Positions 16,179 to 27,400 of a stretch of 64,000 nucleotides of DNA are shown here, in pieces. The translations under genes and the position numbers were made by a program. This DNA is from a bacterium (GTDB lineage Bacteria > Bdellovibrionota > Bacteriovoracia > Bacteriovoracales > Bacteriovoracaceae). Within the stretch, counting starts at the first letter, position 1; every line of letters starts with the position of its first letter. The DNA lies in contig JAUHVL010000010.1 in assembly GCA_030425045.1 (NCBI GenBank), forward strand, positions 27,032-91,031, in the 5' to 3' direction. The notes beneath the pieces were generated by a model that had not been told where the DNA came from, made no database searches, and saw nothing but the letters and a program-made list of their open reading frames with translations.

Positions 16179-18601
16179 TAGTCTATTACCGTAAATGAAA
16201 AGTTAATAACTCTAAAAGGTTTTGCACCCGAAAACTCTTTATCCTTATAATTATCATTTCCATTATCTTCGTCATGAAAACAGTCATCACAGTTTGTAAA
16301 TCTGGCCCTCATCCGACAGTTAAAAACTGTTCCTGGTGGAATCCACGGGTTGATTTCAAAAAAGATAACATTATTAAAATTAAACGTTGGTACACCGTTT
16401 TCATTAACTAACGTTTCGGCCCATGTCGATTTAGGATCAATGATAGAGTAGTTAGCAGAGTCAGCGCCTTTAATGGCCCTGACAAAACAATCATCTGTTG
16501 AGTCTGATCCACCTAAACAATAAGAAGAATCGAGTCCAATTTTTGTTAATAGTTTTGATTGTTGATACCACTGTGTTGAGCTCGTTTCGTTAATTTCAAC
16601 AAAACAGACGGGGGCCAATTCTTCATTTGGTTCGGCCAGCGTGTTTGAACCGTTATATTCAGTGACAAAGTCACAACCACCTTCGACTCCTTCACCTGAG
16701 GTGAGATCAGCTGCTCCCTCTGATGCCAAAGGCCAATTGTCTTCAAAGGTATTACAAGGTTTTCCACCTTTGGTATGATCCCAGTCGTTAGCAAGAACTT
16801 GCACACCGGCCATGGGGGAGTTGGAGTTATTATAAAGACTAAGTGAAAGCCCTACGACCTCACCGGGAGAAATTTTTCCATTTCCATTATTATAGGCAAA
16901 GTTGGGGTCAATCATGCCCGAGACTGAAGCAATTTGACCACTGGCCTTGAGTGAGTCCATCGCCGCAGAAATATCTTCTTGGTCGTCAATGATGAACGCC
17001 TTAGGTTTACCTGGTCTACTATCTAATTTGAGATAACTTTTATCAATTAAAACGGTTTTGACTCGTTCACTTGGCGTCACAGAAGTATTGATGCCTGCGT
17101 GACCGTTAACAAGACCATTTCCATTTTCGTTATATGTTTTAAAAAGTAATAATCCATAGTCATCGACAAGAGACTCATAGGTTGTCATAGAAAAAGCCCC
17201 ACCGTTACAGTGATTTAAAGAGCTATTTCCAAGGGTGTATTTAAAGTATTTAGAGAAGACCTGCATAAAAGATCTAAAGTTAATGGGATTAACTGTTGAA
17301 ATCCAATCGTGTGCATGATCAGGACTATGATTGATGGTATACTCTGGAGCTCCGTCGTAACCAAGGGCCGTTTGATCACCTAAGTGAGCAAATGTTTCCA
17401 TTAAAAGATGCATCACTCTTTGTGTTGCATTTTCTCTTGTCATACTACAATTAGATTGGATTGATTTTACAAGGGCGACCATAAAGTGAGAAATGATCTG
17501 ACCAGAGTAGTGAATATCTTCAAGACGCTCCGTTGGAAAGTTAGGATCATAGGGAACAAAATCTGGATAAGAAATTCTTCCAGGTGTTGATTCACTCACT
17601 CCAGGAGCGTGAAGAGGATCATTTTCTTCCATTGGTCTTGATGCTCTTAAAAAGCGACCTAGGGCCCACTCACCAAAGTGACCACGATAATTCATATAGA
17701 AACTAAAAAAGTCTGCAAGACCTTCTCCAATACCACCGGCTTCATCATAGAATTGATAACCTAAATTGGTGTCATGAACGAAGGTTAAACCACTTGCTGT
17801 ATTTCTAGTATTGAGCATGATTTGATTAAAAGCATGACCGACTTCATGCCAGGTAACAGTGGGATCACTTACAATATAAAGGTTATTGGCCACTGTTAAT
17901 TTTCCTAAACAAATTTCAAGTCTAGAGGGAGAGAAAAAAGCGTTATCATCGATATCGCAATCAGAATAAGTGAGTAATGTTCCATCGATACCAAGACTGG
18001 TATTTTGCTTAAACCAAAATGCCGGATTACTGGATGAAAATAAGTTTACGGGATGGGCCGTTTGGTAGGGGTAGCTTAACCCATAATTATAACTAAAAAC
18101 TAAATCAGAATGAAACTTGTTTATAATATCTCGTACACTTCCAAAGGCCTGCACTTGTCTAAAATAACTCGTGGTTGTGCTAAAACCCCAGCGATTATCT
18201 GATGGAGAAAAGAAATTAGCGTTACTTGCTGACTTGACCCCATGGCAATTGGTTCTCGTGACACCTTTTGCACTACAGGATTCAAGTAACTGATTATTGC
18301 TGGTGATAAAATCTTCGTTACGGCTTAGGTATTTACCTAAATTTTCATTGGCCGAGAGATTATTATTTCCTGAAAGGGCGATAGGGTTATCTTTTAAATA
18401 ACGACCATTATTTGGATTAACTCCTCTGGTTGAATTATCTCCACCAACATTAGATCGTCCACTACTGCTTCCTGAATTTGAGCTATCTGTGAGATCGGTT
18501 ACACTACTGGTAACGCTGGTGAGATCACCGACACATGAGGAGAGAAGCACTAGGCACAGTGCTGTTATCAAAGTTTGAATTTTATTTCCCCACATTTTCA
18601 T
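16178..18601 (-). CDS. Large lipoprotein with gluzincin metalloprotease-like domain
   Basis: 807 residues with a lipobox LSSC at about residue 22 and a Ser/Gly-rich linker. In the middle, TWHEVGHAFNQIM carries a zinc-binding HExxH and, about 35 residues on, GEGLADFFSFY supplies the third glutamate ligand, as in thermolysin/fungalysin-type gluzincins. The C-terminal third contains paired cysteines and a beta-rich, CARDB-like stretch (NGNGKISPGEVVGLSLSLYN). It is likely a cell-surface or periplasmic protease. It lies between a 1056-residue exported protein and a PepSY-like protein in one minus-strand operon. Specific substrate unknown. Confidence 0.75.
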   Translation of the reverse strand: MKMWGNKIQTLITALCLVLLSSCVGDLTSVTSSVTDLTDSSNSGSSSGRSNVGGDNSTRGVNPNNGRYLKDNPIALSGNNNLSANENLGKYLSRNEDFITSNNQLLESCSAKGVTRTNCHGVKSASNANFFSPSDNRWGFSTTTSYFRQVQAFGSVRDIINKFHSDLVFSYNYGLSYPYQTAHPVNLFSSSNPAFWFKQNTSLGIDGTLLTYSDCDIDDNAFFSPSRLEICLGKLTVANNLYIVSDPTVTWHEVGHAFNQIMLNTRNTASGLTFVHDTNLGYQFYDEAGGIGEGLADFFSFYMNYRGHFGEWALGRFLRASRPMEENDPLHAPGVSESTPGRISYPDFVPYDPNFPTERLEDIHYSGQIISHFMVALVKSIQSNCSMTRENATQRVMHLLMETFAHLGDQTALGYDGAPEYTINHSPDHAHDWISTVNPINFRSFMQVFSKYFKYTLGNSSLNHCNGGAFSMTTYESLVDDYGLLLFKTYNENGNGLVNGHAGINTSVTPSERVKTVLIDKSYLKLDSRPGKPKAFIIDDQEDISAAMDSLKASGQIASVSGMIDPNFAYNNGNGKISPGEVVGLSLSLYNNSNSPMAGVQVLANDWDHTKGGKPCNTFEDNWPLASEGAADLTSGEGVEGGCDFVTEYNGSNTLAEPNEELAPVCFVEINETSSTQWYQQSKLLTKIGLDSSYCLGGSDSTDDCFVRAIKGADSANYSIIDPKSTWAETLVNENGVPTFNFNNVIFFEINPWIPPGTVFNCRMRARFTNCDDCFHDEDNGNDNYKDKEFSGAKPFRVINFSFTVID

Positions 18602-18629
18602 TTTTAACTCACGTACAACAATTTTTTCC

Positions 18630-21600
18630 TTATTGGTTTGTCGTATTTATCAAGTTTCCTGAGTTACCAGGACCAAGTATTCTGTCTTGTTGTGCTTGAA
18701 ATGGGCTTACTCTTCCCGTATTAAAGTTTCCTTGCCCCGCTAGGTTGGTACAAGGAACTGAGCGAAGCTGTTGTCCCATCGCAAAACTACTACTATTGGT
18801 GACGTTTCCTCTTCTTGCTCTTCTTCCGGTTCTATCAACACTGGCAATTCCTCTGGCAACTTCTCTTATTCCGGCATTACTTAAATCTCTATCGCCTTCT
18901 AGCATTTCTCCAGCACGGTCGATAACTTGGGCGGGAGTGCGATCTCCTCCGGCAGCACTTTCAAGCGCTTGAAGTCTCAAACGAAGGCAAAAATTTGAAT
19001 TCGTTTCGGCCAGCTCATCTGAGATGTCACCTGTTGCCGTTAAAATGGCCCTTACGTCAGTTGCAGCTGCTTCACTTCCAAGATATTCTTCTAGGTCATC
19101 GTTACTAATACCTGTAAGAAGATCACCAGAGAATTCATCAGCTAGATCTGTTTCTTCAGCCTCCGCGAGTGCTTCTCTTAGGGGCTCAATATGTGTTCTT
19201 AAAAAAGAGTCTTGTGCAGATACAGAAGAGGGTAGCTGATCTGTTTCTCCACTTGCATAACGTTGAATTGCATCCCAGTCTCCAACAAGATCTTGAGGAA
19301 GGTTTCTTTCAAGATTTCTTAGGGCCGTACTTCTGAATGTAGAAGCGTTATTGCCTTCACATGCTTGGGCGAGGTCTCTTGTTTGCTCTCTTTCTGAAGC
19401 GAGCTCAGGGATACTCTGTGTCGCTCCCTCATCATCGCCACCATCATTACCATCAGGGCAAAAGTCTCTCTCTACTGCTTGGGCATTACTATGAGCGGCT
19501 CCAACTAAGCTTCCCGCACTTTCAATACTTGCTCCGGCCAGTGATGAAACACGACCACAGCTTGGTTGAGCGGCTGCTCTATTATAATCTGTACAAAAAC
19601 CATTGGCCTCGGCGAGGGCCTGGTTTTGTTGGGCCTCCATTTCGCCTTGTCTTTGGCGGGCCTCTGCAATTTGTTGATTACATTTTTCAGCAAGTTCTTC
19701 CCAATCTTTTTTAGCTTCTTGCATATTATCTTCTTGAAGCGCGATATAATCGTTTACTTCTCTTTCAACTTTTTGACTTTGGTCTTGAAGAAGTTGTTTC
19801 ATTTGTCTAATTCTTTCTTTTAACTGATCAATAGATTCAAAATCCCCAGCACCTCTTAAATGAACACCAAGTTCACCTACTAACTCTGGTTTAGGGGGAG
19901 TGAGTGCTAATGATTCACCTTGAAACTCCCATGCTGTTCCGGGAATCATTTGGTTAACCATTTCAGCAAGACTTAAAATATTGGCCTGAACTTGCTGAGC
20001 AAGTTGATTTTGCTGGGCCACAAGAGCAACAAAATTATTATTGTATTCTTCTGCTAAGATTGCCGTATGGTCTTTTTTAACTTTGATCTCATCTTCTGCT
20101 TCTTTATGACAAGCTTTAAGATCAGTGGAACATTGAGAGGCGTGAGCTATACAAAAATTATCCCCAGCGGGATTAAGCATGGTTTCTGCTCCCGCTACAG
20201 TACAAGCTCCCGCTGCCATCGGTGCATTTGAACAATTAATAACTTCATCTAGAATTTGGTTATCAATATTTCTAACAAAACGGTCTTTATCCGCTTTTAT
20301 TTCATTGATAAGTCTTTGGGTTTCTTCTACTTTTTCTTGTAGAGAGAGCTGACCCGCTTCACCTGGTTGAGTTAACTGGGCCTCACAAAGATCTAATTGT
20401 TGATTATAAAGTTGATAGGGAGTTACCGAACCATTAGAGCCATCAAAATGGTGCATACTAATTTGCACATTACCGCCAATTCTAGCATCGAGTAGGCGAA
20501 TCTCTTCAATCTTCTGTCTCATGGTACGGTCACTATTTAAAATAGATCTCAAGCTAGTCGCATAACTTTCAAGAGTACTACCTGTACCATCTGTTGGAAT
20601 ATAATTAAGATTTTGAATAATTTGTTCTGTTGTAAGAGCAGAGACACTTCGATCTCTTCCCGACATACAATCGTCTACGGCCTGTTGTAGATAAAGATTA
20701 GAAGCGTTTTGAGAAAGTCTTTCTAGCTCACTTTCAAATTTATGATCAAGCGCGGGAAGACTAGCGTCTGCAATATTATAATCGGCAATGATTCTTTGAT
20801 AAGTCTGATATTTTTTCATTAGTTTTTCAGACTCTTTTGCGATAACGGCATCGATACCTTTAAATTTAATTTGACCTCTTCCTGGAACAACCCCAGTACT
20901 AGGATCGTAAGAAGCAATTCCATATTCTTCAAAGTCATTTAAAAGATTAGAAACTTGTTCTCTAATTTGTCTTTCGTAATCAGGCTGATTTCTTTGATAA
21001 AGAGTTGAGGCCTGAGCAACGGGAGTTAAGAGCTCTTGATTAAGTCCATCGAGACCATTTGAAACACCACCAAGGGCACTGAGGCCTATGATTTCCTGAC
21101 ACCCTTGAGAAAAAGAGTCTTTTAGCTTCAAGTGAGCAGCATTGGCCTTTCCTCTAAAATTTGTTCCATACAGAAGATAAGCGTTATCTGCCATGGCCGA
21201 AACTCTCGCTTCGTTTTGTTCAATAAAGGCCTTATTGTTGAGATCGATTCGCCCAATCAAGGCTTCGAGCTCTTGTTGTTTTTTTGTAAATTGATCTTGT
21301 AGCTCTTTTGCTTCTCTGTGAAGACAAGCAAGTCCCTCATTCGTCGCAGGATTATTTGTATCGAGGTTGATGAGTGTATCAATAGAAAGAATTTTTCCTT
21401 GGGCCATTTGAGCGATGGTTGTTGACTGACCAACTTGTTGAACAGCGGCCAACCTTCCCATGAAATCACCAGCTCTTGTTGCCACGGGGAGTTGCCCTTC
21501 ACAAGCTCCCACTGGGAGATTAGTTCTGGCAGGTAAAACCATACACTGACCGGGAAATAATTTAGAGGGGACTTTCGCTACTTGTTGTGGAACCACTGGA

Positions 21601-21800
21601 CCTTGCTGAGACATGGCCGAGACGACTTCCATCGTAACGTTTTGAATAGCAGCACCAACACCAGCGGCCATCGCCGTTGGAGGAGCTGAACCTTGGGCCA
21701 ATGTAGAAGGCGCAACGATTAAACTAAAAGTTAAGAAAGCGATATTTGTCACTTTGAGAAAATGTTTAATGCGTTTTAAGTGCAAAATATTCCTTTTCAT
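18630..21800 (-). CDS. Very large exported coiled-coil protein of unknown function
   Basis: 1056 residues. The N-terminus has a basic region and a hydrophobic stretch (VTNIAFLTFSLIVAPSTLAQ) that fits a signal peptide with cleavage near residue 35. The body is Gln-, Glu- and Ala-rich with long helical heptad-like segments around residues 130-220, 350-460 and 590-700, and about 18 scattered cysteines. No catalytic motif or family is recognised. It is the first gene of the operon with the metalloprotease-like lipoprotein (28 bases downstream), so it may be an assembly factor or substrate. The 252 bases upstream, shared with the divergent RDD gene, hold no promoter I would defend. Confidence 0.7.
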   Translation of the reverse strand: MKRNILHLKRIKHFLKVTNIAFLTFSLIVAPSTLAQGSAPPTAMAAGVGAAIQNVTMEVVSAMSQQGPVVPQQVAKVPSKLFPGQCMVLPARTNLPVGACEGQLPVATRAGDFMGRLAAVQQVGQSTTIAQMAQGKILSIDTLINLDTNNPATNEGLACLHREAKELQDQFTKKQQELEALIGRIDLNNKAFIEQNEARVSAMADNAYLLYGTNFRGKANAAHLKLKDSFSQGCQEIIGLSALGGVSNGLDGLNQELLTPVAQASTLYQRNQPDYERQIREQVSNLLNDFEEYGIASYDPSTGVVPGRGQIKFKGIDAVIAKESEKLMKKYQTYQRIIADYNIADASLPALDHKFESELERLSQNASNLYLQQAVDDCMSGRDRSVSALTTEQIIQNLNYIPTDGTGSTLESYATSLRSILNSDRTMRQKIEEIRLLDARIGGNVQISMHHFDGSNGSVTPYQLYNQQLDLCEAQLTQPGEAGQLSLQEKVEETQRLINEIKADKDRFVRNIDNQILDEVINCSNAPMAAGACTVAGAETMLNPAGDNFCIAHASQCSTDLKACHKEAEDEIKVKKDHTAILAEEYNNNFVALVAQQNQLAQQVQANILSLAEMVNQMIPGTAWEFQGESLALTPPKPELVGELGVHLRGAGDFESIDQLKERIRQMKQLLQDQSQKVEREVNDYIALQEDNMQEAKKDWEELAEKCNQQIAEARQRQGEMEAQQNQALAEANGFCTDYNRAAAQPSCGRVSSLAGASIESAGSLVGAAHSNAQAVERDFCPDGNDGGDDEGATQSIPELASEREQTRDLAQACEGNNASTFRSTALRNLERNLPQDLVGDWDAIQRYASGETDQLPSSVSAQDSFLRTHIEPLREALAEAEETDLADEFSGDLLTGISNDDLEEYLGSEAAATDVRAILTATGDISDELAETNSNFCLRLRLQALESAAGGDRTPAQVIDRAGEMLEGDRDLSNAGIREVARGIASVDRTGRRARRGNVTNSSSFAMGQQLRSVPCTNLAGQGNFNTGRVSPFQAQQDRILGPGNSGNLINTTNQ

Positions 21801-22052
21801 GGTTTCGGACCTTTTTTCATTCTCTATCCCATTTCTTTTTCGGTTTTCTTAGGCTCGGGATTTAGAAAAATTAAACAGTTATCTTATTATTGTAATACCG
21901 GATTATGTTACTCAGACTAATTTTGTGGAAAATAGAGCGAAACTTGGCAATTTAGCTCCCTTAAGTAGAATAAGTATTGGAAATTAGTTTTTATAGATTA
22001 CTTTATTGAGAGAGCAATCTTATCTTAGCTCAGAAAGGGACTGCCAATAATT

Positions 22053-23687
22053 ATGGCCACAAATAACCTTTTAAGGGCCCTGGCGGCCATATTTGATTTT
22101 ATTCTCTGTATCCCCCTGCATTTGCTATTGGGACAAAATGAAGTCTATCGAGAGTGGAGCCTTGGTCTATTTGATTTTCTCTCAGTGCATGTGAATCTAC
22201 CGTGGAGTGTCCTGACAATTTTCCCAGCGATTATTTGTATTTTTATTATTTTGGTTTTCTATCGTTTATTTTGTCAGCTTATTTTTAATAGAAGCTTTGG
22301 ACAGGCATTACTTGGTCTTGAGTTAAACGTTTCTGGTATTAAGGGGAGGATGCTTGGGCTTCTTTATGTGCTTGCTTCAGTAATACTATGGCCCATTAAC
22401 CTTGTTTTAGAATCACTCGATCTCTTCTCTCTCAGTAAGTTTTTTTCTGGGGTAGAGCAAAAAGAAGTTGATGAGATTTCAACTGCTAGAGTTTTATTGA
22501 TGATCACTTTTAGTATTCTCTTTATTGCAATTAGCATCGCTTTACCTGTGACACTGCAGTTAAAGCAATCAGTTGTTGTGTATGATGATCGGGATTCGAT
22601 AAAAGTATCAAGTCAGATTGATGAGATCTTAAAACAGAAAAAAGTCATCGCTGACGAACAGACTATTTTTTTCACTTCCAATCGTATGAAACTGATGTCA
22701 TCAATGCGTTTAGATGATCAGCGTTTTATCGTTTTACCTGATTTTGATTTTTATAAAGTTAAAAAATCGATAAAGTTCGAACCTGTTATTCAAATTGTTG
22801 AAAGTGAAACAAACTCAAAAGGGACCATCAAAATTCACGGAACAGTGGATATCATGAAGATGTTAAAATCAGCTTTTGTCGGTGATCCCTTATCTTCTCT
22901 TGTTTACGAAAAACTTCATGGGGAGGTTTTTTCAAAAAAACCCTACGGACAAAAAGTTTGGAGTCGTGATGATTCAACTATTGGAGTGATGCATCCGCTA
23001 GTTGTTGAGGATAAAATTGAACTTCTCAAGTACATACTTGAATTTGATATGCTTAAACGTCCGCTTCAAAGTATCTCGAATGGTCCTTTTACCAGTGGTC
23101 GATTATCGCTAAGAGCACATATTCGAAAACTTATGAAAATGGATCAATCTTCAAAGGTCCTGATTGAAACCCATGGCAATTATAAATTTCTTGTTTCACG
23201 AATTCTTGAACCAAAAGGAATAAGAGAGTATTGGCTACCTCTGGGAACACGTTATCCTCTTTTATTAGAGTTTGAATGGCAGGGAAATAATAACGCTCAA
23301 GGATTCTTAGAGGAATTTAAATTGGCCTTTTTTAAAAATGCGTTTTGGTTTTTTGATTATCAAAGTCTCGGCCGCTTTCCCGAACTCGAAGCTGATATGA
23401 CCGTCTTTAATATTTTTGATGAGCTGACAACCAGAGAGATTGACGTTAATAAAGTTGATCTGCTTGAAGAGTATATTTACCGTTTCTTTTATAATACTTG
23501 TCGAGCTGAACTTTTTTTAAATGGAGCGCAAAGAAGGGGATATATTAAACGAAGTCTAGAGAGAACGAGTAAGATTATCACCATGCGTGGGCAGTATCGA
23601 AAAACATTTTCTTCGTTTTTTCTTGGTCAAATGGAATCTCTGGTTAAGGCCTATACAAATAAAGATAGGAAGTATTTTAATTTATGA
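22053..23687 (+). CDS. RDD-family membrane protein with large C-terminal domain
   Basis: 544 residues. Residues 1-140 form an RDD domain: an opening helix RALAAIFDFILCIPLHLLL, a second helix, the family motif SFGQALLGLEL, and a third helix. Another membrane segment lies near residues 163-183, after which about 350 residues appear to face outside, without recognised motif. RDD proteins are small membrane proteins of mostly unknown, partly ion-transport role; the large extension is unusual. The stop overlaps the uppP start (ATGA), so the two genes are coupled and may serve the cell envelope together. Confidence 0.72.
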   Translation: MATNNLLRALAAIFDFILCIPLHLLLGQNEVYREWSLGLFDFLSVHVNLPWSVLTIFPAIICIFIILVFYRLFCQLIFNRSFGQALLGLELNVSGIKGRMLGLLYVLASVILWPINLVLESLDLFSLSKFFSGVEQKEVDEISTARVLLMITFSILFIAISIALPVTLQLKQSVVVYDDRDSIKVSSQIDEILKQKKVIADEQTIFFTSNRMKLMSSMRLDDQRFIVLPDFDFYKVKKSIKFEPVIQIVESETNSKGTIKIHGTVDIMKMLKSAFVGDPLSSLVYEKLHGEVFSKKPYGQKVWSRDDSTIGVMHPLVVEDKIELLKYILEFDMLKRPLQSISNGPFTSGRLSLRAHIRKLMKMDQSSKVLIETHGNYKFLVSRILEPKGIREYWLPLGTRYPLLLEFEWQGNNNAQGFLEEFKLAFFKNAFWFFDYQSLGRFPELEADMTVFNIFDELTTREIDVNKVDLLEEYIYRFFYNTCRAELFLNGAQRRGYIKRSLERTSKIITMRGQYRKTFSSFFLGQMESLVKAYTNKDRKYFNL

Positions 23688-24475
23688 GTAACCTCGAGGG
23701 CATACTTTATGGGATTATTCAGGGGTTATCTGAATTTCTTCCGATCAGTTCAAGTGGTCATCTTGCCTTATTACCCCATTTTTTAAACATTGAAGATCCC
23801 GGTATTCTTTTTGATTTAAGTATGCATGTGGGAACGGCCCTTTCCATCTTGATTTATTTTAGAAAGAAAATAATGACTCTTCTTATTCAACTTCTTGGAT
23901 TTTTAAAAGGCAACAGAGAGCATTACGAGGCGATCAATATGGTCGTTTCAACCTTAGCTTCTTTTGTCATTATTTTACTCATTAAAAACGTTGCTGCTGA
24001 ATACGGAAGAACTCCTTTTATGATTGCTCTCAATCTTTTGATTTTTGGTCTAATTATGTGGATTTTTGATGTGGTGATGCCTTCTGAAAGTGAAACAAAA
24101 ATGAATAAATGGCAGCCCACTAAAGCGCTTCTCATTGGTATCGCCCAAGCACTGGCCGTTTTTCCAGGGGTGAGTAGAAGTGGTATTACGCTTACGGCAG
24201 CAAGGGCCTTAAATTTATCCCGCCGCGAAGGGACGGAATACTCTTTTTTACTTGCCCTTCCCATTATCGTGGCCGGCTTTCTCTACAAAGTTCCAGAGTT
24301 TTTTAATGGATCAGCAAATTTTGATTTTTCAGTTTGTTTACTAGGCATGCTCGTTTCATTTGCCACAGGGATTGTGACCATTCACTATTTTTTAAAGTTT
24401 ATCGCCAAAATGGGACTTGTTCTTTTCTTTTTCTATCGTGCTTTTATCGCACTTTTAATTTACTGGCTGCTTTAA
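23684..24475 (+). CDS. uppP: Undecaprenyl-diphosphatase
   Basis: 263 residues, fully hydrophobic with about eight membrane helices. The two hallmark motifs are present: GLSEFLPISSSGHLAL near residue 15 and FPGVSRSGITL near residue 150. UppP (BacA) dephosphorylates undecaprenyl pyrophosphate so that the lipid carrier can be reused in peptidoglycan and glycan export; high dosage gives bacitracin resistance. The start overlaps the RDD gene's stop. Its 3' end overlaps the convergent lipoprotein gene by 4 bases. Confidence 0.95.
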   Translation: MSNLEGILYGIIQGLSEFLPISSSGHLALLPHFLNIEDPGILFDLSMHVGTALSILIYFRKKIMTLLIQLLGFLKGNREHYEAINMVVSTLASFVIILLIKNVAAEYGRTPFMIALNLLIFGLIMWIFDVVMPSESETKMNKWQPTKALLIGIAQALAVFPGVSRSGITLTAARALNLSRREGTEYSFLLALPIIVAGFLYKVPEFFNGSANFDFSVCLLGMLVSFATGIVTIHYFLKFIAKMGLVLFFFYRAFIALLIYWLL

Positions 24476-27400
24476 TTACAAGGAATTGCATTTTCATATT
24501 CTGCAGGAACGCAGTAAAAATGAGTGTTCCATCTCAGTCCTTCATCATAGAGATCAACCAGTCCTGAGAAATTGTTTGAATTATCTGTTCCATCTAAAAA
24601 CCTAATAATACTTTCATCTGCTTTTGTATCATGTCCTGGAACTCTTAATGAAGAGATTGTAATACCGGTAGCAAAACTTCCTGAAGCACAGATATTTTTC
24701 TCACAGATAAGTTTTGTTGTTGTCCCACTATCGAGATAACCCGTTTCTGTATCGAAGCTTGTTAAGGGCTCATCTTTAGCTGTAGAAGAGACATATTTAT
24801 TTAAAAAGACGGAAACATTACTAAAGTCCGGTAGCTGACAGATTCCTTTTCCTCCAGGTCCAGCTGCGATAAAACCGGTACAGCAAATATTGGGGTCATC
24901 ATTCGTTTCTACTTCCGTACCTGGTGGTAAACAGCAGGTAATTTTGTCTGGAGAAAAGACAGTCTTTAAATTGTCTGTATTAAGATTATTTTCATCGGCA
25001 GCACTATAGAATCTTTCATTGTCACCAACATCAGCATATTCGGCATCATCACCAGCGACAGCACCATCAGGGTCTTGTAAAAGTCCTCTTGGAATAATGC
25101 CTGCACCAGAAGAAGATTGATCACCTGGATCGACATTACAAGAGATGGCGCTATTATCTTTTGTTTTAATTCTAATTTGTGGAATACCTGTTAACTCCAT
25201 AGTGGCAATCCAGTCAAAAATAGCGTTGGCCTGAGAGCTTCCAGGAAAAGTTGTTTTAATTCTACAGCTAGGATCAAATGACGTTTCCGTATGATCACAT
25301 GTAAAGAAATTTGAACCACAAGTAACACCAGGTGAACACTGAGACCAGTTATAACAACGGAATGTCTCAACCGGTATCGTTTGCATTTTTTCTGGTCCCC
25401 ATTTATGGCCGCCACCATTGCTATCACTAAATTCTCTTACCCAGTTTCCTGAACAACATGTTCTTTCACCAAAGGCCGAGAATGTATTAAATTGACGATC
25501 TAAATCTGTATCGAGTCCACAGGTCGCATCACTTGCGTCGGTACAAGTATCAGCTGCTTGAGTTTCTAATGGCGGAAAGTTAGCAGCAGATCCACCGGAT
25601 CTTAAATCCCAAATCGTACTCATTCGACTATAGCGTAAAGGATCACTTAGGCTAATACCAGCAGTTGAGAGCCCTGGAATATTAGTGGTGTCGACATCTC
25701 GTGAGCCACCACCAGAGGGATCGAAAGTTGCAGTCGCAATCGTGATTGAGTTGTTGGTTTCTCGACAACATTTATTATCCTGGACACTGAAATCTTCATC
25801 ACCAGGAGATTTCTCTTGTGAACAAATGAGTTCTTCTTGCCAGAATTTTACTTCATATTTATTGAGAATAGTTTGAATGGTGCTATTTTCACTATCTATC
25901 ACACTAATTTGATCGGCAATAAAGCTATTGGCGGCACAATCCATATTAGAAAAACATGTGCTTCCTGGTGCTCTCAAACAGCGATTTTCTTGAAGAAATA
26001 ATTCATCAATATGTTCAGCATTAAAGTTCTTAATAATCTCATTATCAGTCATATTAGATGACTCAAAAATGCTAAGAGCATTAGTACTGAGGGCCTGAGA
26101 GGCGGCCACATTTGCAATGGCGCTATCACTTAATAGAGTACCACTGGCCTCTGATTTATAAATATAATTACCATCGGTACCAAAAACAGAGCAACTACTA
26201 TAGTAATCGTCAGAGGCCGTACCTGAAGGTGTGACACCGATGCCATTAATTTTATCTCCGTCATCATTACTTGAGGGAACAACAGTATGGTTATCAAGAA
26301 GTGTGGTATCACTTGGATCTCTTCCTGGGATACACATACTAAAAGCTTTATTTCTTGTTAGGTTACTTCTAACATTACTTGGAATTTCATCAGTACCAAT
26401 CCACTCATATGATCGACCAATACTTCTGGCATGCAGACCGACATAATCGAGTTCACCAAGTGTTCCATCATCGAGAATATTTTGGTTGGCCACTGATTTA
26501 CCATAACGAGAAATTCTAATATTGAATTTATCTACGAGAGTTCCATCTTCAAATTTTTGACAATAATTATTACTTGAACAAGCATGAAGTCCATTTTTCG
26601 TAGTTCCTGAAAAAGTATTATTACCATCACTTGTTTCATATCCACCAATACAAAGAGCACCTTTACCACGATAGACACAGCGTTTTGAAGTTCCCCCTCC
26701 GCCAAGAGTAAAGAGGTTCGCGAGATTTTCTAGAGGCTCATCATTTGGTAACTCTGTTGCTTGTGAATCAAAAGATGGCCATGGAGAAGTCATGCTACTT
26801 ACCGATTCACAACTATAATCCCAACCAAGAGAAGCGGCACAATCAGAATCCGTTTCACAGATATGATACTGCTGACATTCTGCCCCTGTGGTTTCAAGGT
26901 TCGTTGTTGGAATGGGGTTGTCATCTATGGTTGTCACACTGTCTTGAATTGTGACTTGAAAGGAATTATCGACAGTTAAATCGGCAAAATAAGCATTTAC
27001 TGCTAAGTAGAGTTTATTAGAGGTTGCTGTAATTCTTCTTTTGTTTCCGATTGAAAACCAAAGCACCCCATCAAATGATCCAATCACTGAACCATAATCA
27101 AATCCATACCAGTCCCTTTGATAACCGTTGGCGAACATAAAATGTTGAGCTGCCAAACGATCAAGTCTTTGTGCTTGAACATCACTTTGTGCTCGATGTG
27201 TCCAAGGAATCATCGTGGCCGGAACCCAGCATGCCCTTCCAAATAAAATATCATCTTTTCTGTATTCTCTATTACTAGAAGAACCAAAAACGTCAGTGAC
27301 ATCTCTTGGTTTTAATCCACCACCAAAATCAAAAGGGAAGCTATCGGGAAAGAGTTTCATTAAGTTGTTATAATAATCATTACCACATTGAAGACATGTG

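Noticed and set aside
18745..19823. Plus-strand frames of about 70-117 residues
   Set aside because: They are shadows of the 1056-residue minus-strand gene, without ribosome sites or recognisable protein character.
24334..24567. 77-residue plus-strand frame at the uppP end
   Set aside because: It lies across uppP and the convergent lipoprotein gene and is poor in conserved features.
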